Source of the DNA: Chondrilla cf. caribensis
Lineage: Eukaryota > Porifera > Demospongiae > Chondrillida > Chondrillidae
Direction: 5' to 3'
DNA length: 64,000 nt
NCBI GenBank assembly: GCA_964020155.1
Contig: OZ026555.1
Location: 3,791,295 to 3,855,294, forward strand
Positions 58,131-64,000 of the stretch are shown here, one piece after another; positions within the stretch are counted from its first letter, which is position 1; the number at the start of each line of letters is the position of its first letter. Under the pieces are notes generated by a model. That model saw only the letters and a list, made by a program, of their open reading frames with translations, searched no databases and was not told where the DNA came from. Position numbers and translations under genes: made by a program.

Positions 58131-58285
58131 AGCTGCCCAGTGTACATATCAAACTTAATAACACAAATACTGATGCATGTACACCCTACTGCATCTACTA
58201 TGGAGCTGGTGGTGAATAGCTAGATAATGTTAAATTTGTTACTGGTCACCTTGGATCCAACAGTATCCATGTGATGAATCATAGC
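58130..58285 (+). repeat. Diverged single family B monomer
   Basis: GAGCTGCCCAGTGTACATAT, GATGCATGTACACCCTACTG, GGTGGTGAATAGCTAGATAA and ACTGGTCACCTTGG follow the B monomer order with heavy substitution. It looks like an older isolated copy. Confidence 0.65.
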
Positions 58286-58321
58286 AAGATGTGCCATACA
58301 CACACATTCAGGAACACACGA

Positions 58322-58457
58322 ATGCAGGCAGGCAGGCAGCAGACAGGCAGGCAGGCTTGCAGACAGACAGGCAGGCTTGCAGGCAGACAGGCAGGCAGGC
58401 TTGCAGGCAGACAGGCAGGCAGGCTTGCAGGCAGACAGGCAGGCAGGCTTGCAGGCA

Positions 58458-58489
<32 letters not shown>

Positions 58490-58490
58490 C
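58322..58490 (+). repeat. GGCA-based minisatellite
   Basis: Higher-order units of about 28 bp (GGCAGGCTTGCAGGCAGACA plus GGCA steps), about five copies, then pure GGCA. Open frames through it (ACLSACKP-type peptide) are repeat artefacts. Confidence 0.95.
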
Positions 58491-58629
58491 ACACACAAAT
58501 ACATGCATGCATGCGCACACACACACACATCTCCCACACAACACACATGCACATGCACATCTAACAGCACATGCACATGAACATCCATCAGTACACACAC
58601 AGAAATTACAACCTGAATTGAAATGATAT

Positions 58630-58760
58630 ACATGTATGTTTACAGTTTGGAACATGTTTGTTTGAAGTTTGGAACATGTATGTTTATAGTTTAGAACATG
58701 TATGTTTATAGTTTAGAACATGTTTGTTTATAGTTTAGAACATGTTTGTTTAGAGTTCAG
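58630..58760 (+). repeat. About 21-bp minisatellite
   Basis: Five to six units of GTTTAGAACATGTTTGTTTA with variants, ending where the LTR-like element begins. Confidence 0.9.
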
Positions 58761-58909
58761 AGCATTGTTGTGACAAAGTGACAATCATGGCTAGGTCTTG
58801 TGTCTGGTATTGCTGGCGCCTAGGGTCTGGCACAACATCACACGGCAGCACCGTTAAATCAATATTCATCGTTGAGAATCTCCGAAGTACGAACCTCTAT
58901 AGAAGATGA

Positions 58910-59000
58910 AGTCTCGCGTCGCCTGGACCCGCTTCTCGCCTCCATTTTTTATGCTGACGTCATTAGGTCGGCGAGAAGCGGGTCCAGGCGACGCGAGACT
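58910..59000. repeat. Perfect 31-bp inverted repeat with 29-base loop
   Basis: The arm AGTCTCGCGTCGCC...CTTCTCGCC is the exact reverse complement of GGCGAGAAGCGGG...GCGAGACT. The loop includes TGACGTCA. Confidence 0.97.
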
Positions 59001-59007
59001 ATAAAAG
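59000..59007 (+). promoter_or_regulatory. TATA box abutting the LTR hairpin
   Basis: TATAAAAG shares its first T with the last base of the hairpin, so the core promoter starts exactly at the structure's foot. Confidence 0.65.
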
Positions 59008-59705
59008 ACCACGTCGCGTCCATTTTCTTTGTGAGTAGATCCGTGCTGGGGAAGCTGCAGATGCTGGAGGATTCGAATTGGAGGGGGTGCCCCGAGCGCA
59101 AGCGTGGTTAGCTGTTCTACCCTCTCCTTCTTCGGTTCACTGTTAGATCACGCATGGAGTTCACACGTCCCGGTCTCCTGTGAGTCGTCGGGTCTCTCGA
59201 GTGTTCTCGGACGAGGTTTGGGCGTCCGTCCTCTTCGGAGGCGGGCGGTGCCTGGGATCATGGTCGGCTAGTCTCCCCTAGGGGTCCTGTAAGTAGATTC
59301 CTACGAAGGCTATGTTGTCGGAACCACGCGGCTCTCTACTCACCACCCCTTTTCTTTTTTATTGCCTTCGGGCACACGTAAGTTAGGCCGTGCTGCACTA
59401 CCTTTACGTTGCATACACTTTACTATGCACACACTGCGCCTTGCACACACCCTCCTATGCACACAGTATGCGCATGCGGCTATAGTAGGGTCCAGACATG
59501 CTACATTAGTTTAGGTTTTGGGCCCTACCGGGGAGTCTCTTGTCATCGCGTTGAGGAAGCTGCTGCGCTGTTTGATGTGTGTCCTGCCGGCCTGACTCTG
59601 ATGATTACCGATGTGAAGTCAGTTCATCTCTGTCTTCTGGTCCGTGGATTGGTGGTAAATCCGTGATTCTTGGGTCTCCGGGCTCATGAAGCTATCAAGT
59701 CACAA

Positions 59706-60010
59706 AGGACCACATCGGTGACTGGCGCCCGTGATACTCGGTGTGCCGGACGTAAAAGATCACGGCTCTGAAATCTGGACCTCCCGAGAAGCCAGTCCAC
59801 CACCCTATACCATGGGATGATGGCTTGATGTTGACTACACGCGAGATGACATCAGCAGCTGAGGCGTGGTGGCAAGTGGCATGTTCTCCTTGGCCACGGG
59901 GCATGAAGCACCTCCCCGTCCACGTCGGATGCCCTGGGCACACGTAAAGTGTGGCAGAGAGAGGTGCAAGTTTGAATGAGAGGACATGGAAGATGTGTAA
60001 CTTATCAGAC
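59706..60010 (+). other. GC-rich leader-like remnant downstream of the LTR
   Basis: It continues the base composition of the LTR, then returns to AT-rich sequence at about 60010. It could be the untranslated leader of the lost element. No convincing protein in any frame. 60010-60265 is AT-rich and empty. Confidence 0.4.
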
Positions 60011-60269
60011 TTCAATTGCAAGAAACATTAATTTTTATATACATACTATCTTATTATGTATATCATATTGTAAAGCATAACTGTTTCCTTAAATCTGTAC
60101 TATCAATTGTTATAAATTTGACTGCTTGACATACACTGTATGTGCATTGATAATAATATTAATGGAATGACATTGCATGTATGCTATATATAGGTAACAA
60201 TACAATCATTACTATATAATATTGTGTGATTTACTTATAACCATCACTAGCACCATGATATTCTCACCA

Positions 60270-62512
60270 GATCTACCTGAGAACATGAACTAACTTATGA
60301 AACCATTCCTATTTTCGTATGTGGTCCATAACTCTAACTACATTTAGAGGTGCTTAGAATTTTTTCAATGTATGGGAGAGCATAGGAGGAAAAAACGTTA
60401 GGCACCTTTTGTATAGCTCGTAGAAGAGGAGGTGTGTTGAAATAATATTTTCACCAGGCCTAGCGAAGAACATAAACTAACTTATGAAACAACTCCTCTT
60501 TCCGTGTGTGGTTTGTAACACTGTCTACTTTCGGAGGTGCTTGACAGTATTTCAATGTATGGGAGAGTATAGGAGAAAAACGCTAAGCACTTTTTTGTAT
60601 AGATCATGGGAGAGACGGTGTGTCAAATCGATTTACTCACCAGACCTAGCTGGGAACATGAACTAACTTATGAAACAATTTCTCTTTCTGTATGTGATTT
60701 GTAACTCTAGCCACATTCTGAGGTACTAAATATTATTTCAATACATGGGTGAGTGTAGGAGCTAAGCACATATTTTGTATAGCTTATGGGAAAGAGGGCG
60801 TGTCAACTCAATATTTTCACCAGACCTAGCTGAGAAAGTTAACTAACTTATGAGATAATTCCCATCTCCATATGTGGCCCATAACCATAGTTACAGAGAT
60901 ATACAGATAACTAGAGTATAGGAGAAAAAGCACCTTCTTGTATGTCTCATTGGAAAGAGGGCGTGTCAACCTAATAGTTTTATCTGCAGTGGCTCTAGAC
61001 GTCAACTAACCTATGAAACAATTCCCATCTCAATAGGTGGCCCGTAACCCATTCATTCAGAGGTGCTTAATACTTTTGCAATGTACATATGGGGTGGTAT
61101 AGAAGAGGTGCATATTTTTTCAATGTATGGTATAGTATAGGAGAGACTATGCTAACCACCTTTTTGAATAGCTCATCGGAAAGTGGGTGTGTCAACCTGA
61201 TATTTCCACCAGACATAGCTGGGGACGTGAAATAACTTATGAAACAATTCCCATCTCCGTAGCTAACCCGTAACCCCATCTACATTCGGATGTGCATATT
61301 TTTTCAATGTATGGTATAGTATAGGAGAGACTATGCTAAGCACCTTTTCGAATAGCTCATGGGAAAGTGGGCGTGTCAACCTGATATTTTCACCAGACCT
61401 AGCTGGGGACGTGAAATAACTTACGAAACAATTCCCATCTCCGTAGCTAGCCTGTAACCCCATCTACATTTTGAGGTGCATATTTTTTCAATGTATGGGA
61501 TAGCATAGGAGATAATGCTAATCACCTCTTTGAATAGCACATAGGAAAGTGGGTTTGTCAACCTGATACTTTCACCAGACCTAACTGGGGATGTGAACTT
61601 ACTTATGAAACAATTTCCATCTCAATAGGTGGCCTGTAACCCCAGCTACATTCGGAGGTGCTTAGTATTTTTTCAATGTAATGGATAGTATAGAAGAGAA
61701 TATGCTAAGCACCTTTTGAATAGCTCGTGGGGGAGGGGGCGTGCCAACTTGATATTATAGACTGACCTAGCTCGGAACGCGAACTAACTTGTGAACTAAT
61801 TCCCATCTCAATAAATGGCCCGTAAATCCAGCTACGTTCGGAGGTGCTTATTATTTTTTTCAATGTATTGGATAGTATAGGAAAGAATATACTAAGCACC
61901 TTTTTGAATAACTCATGGGGGAGGGGGCATGCCAACTTGATATTATAGACTGACCTAGCTCGGAATGTGAACTAACTTGTAAACTAATTCCCATCTCAAT
62001 AAATGGCTCGTAACTCCAGCTACATTTTGAGGTGCTTATTTTTTTCAATGTACAGTATTGTAGAGTATAGGAGAGAAAACACTTACCTAGTGTCTTTTGC
62101 ATAGCTCATGGGGGATGGGGCATGTCAACGTGACATTTTAGGGGGACCTAGCTGTGGACCTATACTAACCTGTGAAACAATTACCATCTCCGTATGCAGT
62201 CCCTAACCATAACTACATTTAATTTGGAGGTGCTTAAAATTAATGTATGGGAAGGTATAGGTGGAATAATGCTAAGCACCTTCTTGCATAGCTCATGGGA
62301 GATAAAGTATGTAAACATGATATTTCAGGGAGACCTAGCTGTTGACATATAATACTAACTTCTGAAATAATTCTCCTCTATGTACGTGGTCCCTAGCCCT
62401 TGCTGCATTTGGAGGTGCTTAATATTGTTGCGTATAATGTAATAGTATAATGTTTGGGAAGGTATTAATAGGAGAAATACCACTAAGCACTTTCTTGCAT
62501 AGCTCATGAGGG
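60270..62512 (-). repeat. Satellite family A block, about 12 copies, inverted
   Basis: Monomers in reverse orientation (GGAGGTGCTTAATA, CAATGTATGGGAGAGTATAG, AGCTCATGGGGGAGGGGG). The outer copies are more diverged than the central ones. Confidence 0.9.
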
Positions 62513-63870
62513 AGGCCACAGTTACCCAGTGTCCATGCCAAACTCACTTAAACAATTTCAGATGCATGTACACCTTTCTGAGTGTGCCATAGGCCTTGTG
62601 GTGACAAGCTAATATATTTTGCTTGTCACTACGGCCACTCCTGTGTGCACGTGATACATCATAGCTCATATACAGATGCATGGACACACTTCTGGAACTA
62701 GTGCAGTCCTTCTGATAACAAAAAAGATACGTTTTGTTGCCCATCAAAAATCTCCCAGGTGTCCATATGGCACATATAATAACGCATAATACTTTTGTAT
62801 GTACATTCCAATATAAGTGTAATACGCCTTGTGGTGATCACTCAAGGTAATTTCACATTTCTTTGCTGGTCTACAAAGGCTGCCCAGTGTCCATGCCAAT
62901 CTCACTAACACAATTTCGGATGCATACACACCGTCCTGATTGTGCTATAAGCCTCGTGGTGACAAGCTAAAAATATCAATTTTTTTGCTTGTCACCACGG
63001 CCTCTCCTGTGTGCATGTGATGCATTATAGCTCAAATACAGATGCACGGACACAATCCTGGAACTAGTCCAGTCCTTCTGATAACAAAAAAGATACCTTT
63101 TGTTGCCAATCAAGAATTCTCCCAGGTGTCCATATCGCACATAATATAATAATATAAATACTTTTGTATGTACATTTCAATATATGTGTAATACACCTTG
63201 TGGTGATCACTCAGGTAATTTCGCATTCCACTGCTGGTCACCAAGGGCTGCCCAGTGTCCATGCCAAACTCAGTAAATCAATTTCGGATGCATGCACACC
63301 GTCCTGTGTGTGCTATAGGCCTCATGGTGACAAGCTAAAAAATGTCAATTTTTTGTTGTCACCGCGGCCTCTCCTGTGTGCACGTGGTGCATCATAGCTG
63401 AAAAACAGATGCACTGACACACGCCTGGAACTAGTGCGGTCCTTCTGAAAAAAAAGGATATGTTTTGTTGCCAATCAAAAATTCTCCCATGCAGTTGTCC
63501 ATATGACACATATTTATGCATACACTTTTTCTATATACATTCAAATATAGGTGCAGTACACCATGTGGTGACCACCCAGGTGATTTCACATTTCGTTGCT
63601 GGTCATCAAGGGCTGCCCAGTGTGCATGTCAAACTCACCAACACAATTAAGGATGCATACACACCGTCCTGATTGTACTATTGGCCTTGTGGTGACAAGT
63701 TAAGAAATGTCAAATTTTGCTTGTCACCATGGCCTTTCCCATGTACACATGGTGCATCATAACTCAAATACGGATGCAGGGACACACTCCTGGAACTAGT
63801 GCGGTCCTTCTGATAACAAAAACAATACCTTTTCATTCTATTCAAAAATTCTCCCAGGGTTAGGAATCAC
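62513..63870 (+). repeat. Satellite family B block, about 3.7 copies
   Basis: Landmarks CCCAGGTGTCCATATGGCAC (62754), CCAGGTGTCCATATCGCAC (63122) and GTTGTCCATATGACAC (63490). It is the third B block of similar length. From 63870 to the end only AT-rich sequence is seen. Confidence 0.9.
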
Positions 63871-64000
63871 ATACATATGGATATGGGAATTGTTTCACAA
63901 GTCATTACATTTTATTTTATAAATTTTGTAAATAAACAAGATAGTGTTCGCAGATTTGAGGATAATTAGATAACCAAAATATATCAAAGATCATTTCTGC

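Larger units (their letters stand above)
58766..59705 (+). mobile_element. Probable retrotransposon LTR (solo or 5' LTR)
   Basis: A GC-rich block in AT-rich surroundings. TGTTGTGAC at 58766 and GTCACAA at 59699-59705 give the short inverted ends typical of Gypsy-type LTRs. Inside are a perfect 31-bp hairpin (58910-58940 with 58970-59000), TGACGTCA in its loop (58955-58962) and TATAAAAG at 59000-59007. Several GT-rich donor-like strings follow. TGGCGCCCGTGATACTCG at 59723 resembles a tRNA primer-binding site just downstream. No gag or pol is seen, so this is a remnant. The exact borders are inferred. Confidence 0.55.

Noticed and set aside
58220..58655. Open frames rich in ACLSACKP or QAGRQAG
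   Set aside because: They exist in all frames of the GGCA minisatellite and carry no other features.
59409..60021. Open frames in the GC-rich LTR region as gag-like protein
   Set aside because: None has a zinc knuckle, protease or polymerase motif, and none exceeds about 110 codons.

Overview
The window is nuclear DNA of a multicellular animal. It carries spliced genes for LSM3, RPL18A, DUS4L, GNL3 (nucleostemin), WRAP53 (TCAB1) and CEP41, with GT-AG introns, dense CA/TG microsatellites and several DNA-transposon and LTR relics. CEP41 is a ciliary gene and its last residues still match the vertebrate protein. Compact genes, promoters under 100 bp and no obvious vertebrate, insect or nematode hallmarks fit an early-branching invertebrate such as a sponge; that placement is inference.

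Layout. (1) 0-19 kb is a duplicated secreted-protease cluster: one intact trypsin-fold protease gene (3315-4460, +), a 3'-end fragment of it (about 5244-5460), a truncated paralogue (13533-14006, +), and two copies of a divergent relative on the minus strand. One of these is intact (16326-17342) and one carries a premature stop (7278-8303). In both minus-strand copies the catalytic Ser of the GxSGGP motif is Thr. The cluster is full of segmental duplications, and one of them captured the last two exons of the neighbouring LSM3 gene (12112-12530).

(2) 19-50 kb is the conserved gene block. LSM3 (19123-25022, -) and RPL18A (25117-27103, +) are head to head across 94 bp. DUS4L (27630-30838, -) and GNL3 (30903-38274, +) are head to head across 64 bp. 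WRAP53 (38392-43643, +) follows GNL3 after 117 bp. CEP41 (44717-49662, -) converges on WRAP53. Both head-to-head promoters contain the same 12-base NRF1-type palindrome. I worked out all exon boundaries by hand; each gene gives one continuous frame: LSM3 101 aa, RPL18A 176, DUS4L 316, GNL3 554, WRAP53 591, CEP41 360. The genes serve RNA and ribosome biology (mRNA decay and splicing, ribosome, tRNA modification, nucleolar GTPase, telomerase/Cajal-body RNA) plus cilia.

(3) 50-64 kb is gene-poor. It consists of two interleaved tandem-repeat families (about 187 bp and about 360 bp monomers) with orientation switches. They are interrupted by a GGCA minisatellite, a 21-bp minisatellite and a GC-rich LTR-like element (58766-59705). 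The LTR-like element carries a perfect 31-bp hairpin with a CRE site in its loop, abutting a TATA box.

Most standout observations are the conserved Ser-to-Thr protease pair, the transposon-capped truncated protease, the LTR hairpin-promoter, the candidate U12 intron in CEP41, and complementary CA/TG tracts flanking WRAP53 exon 3. All are read by eye, without alignment software.
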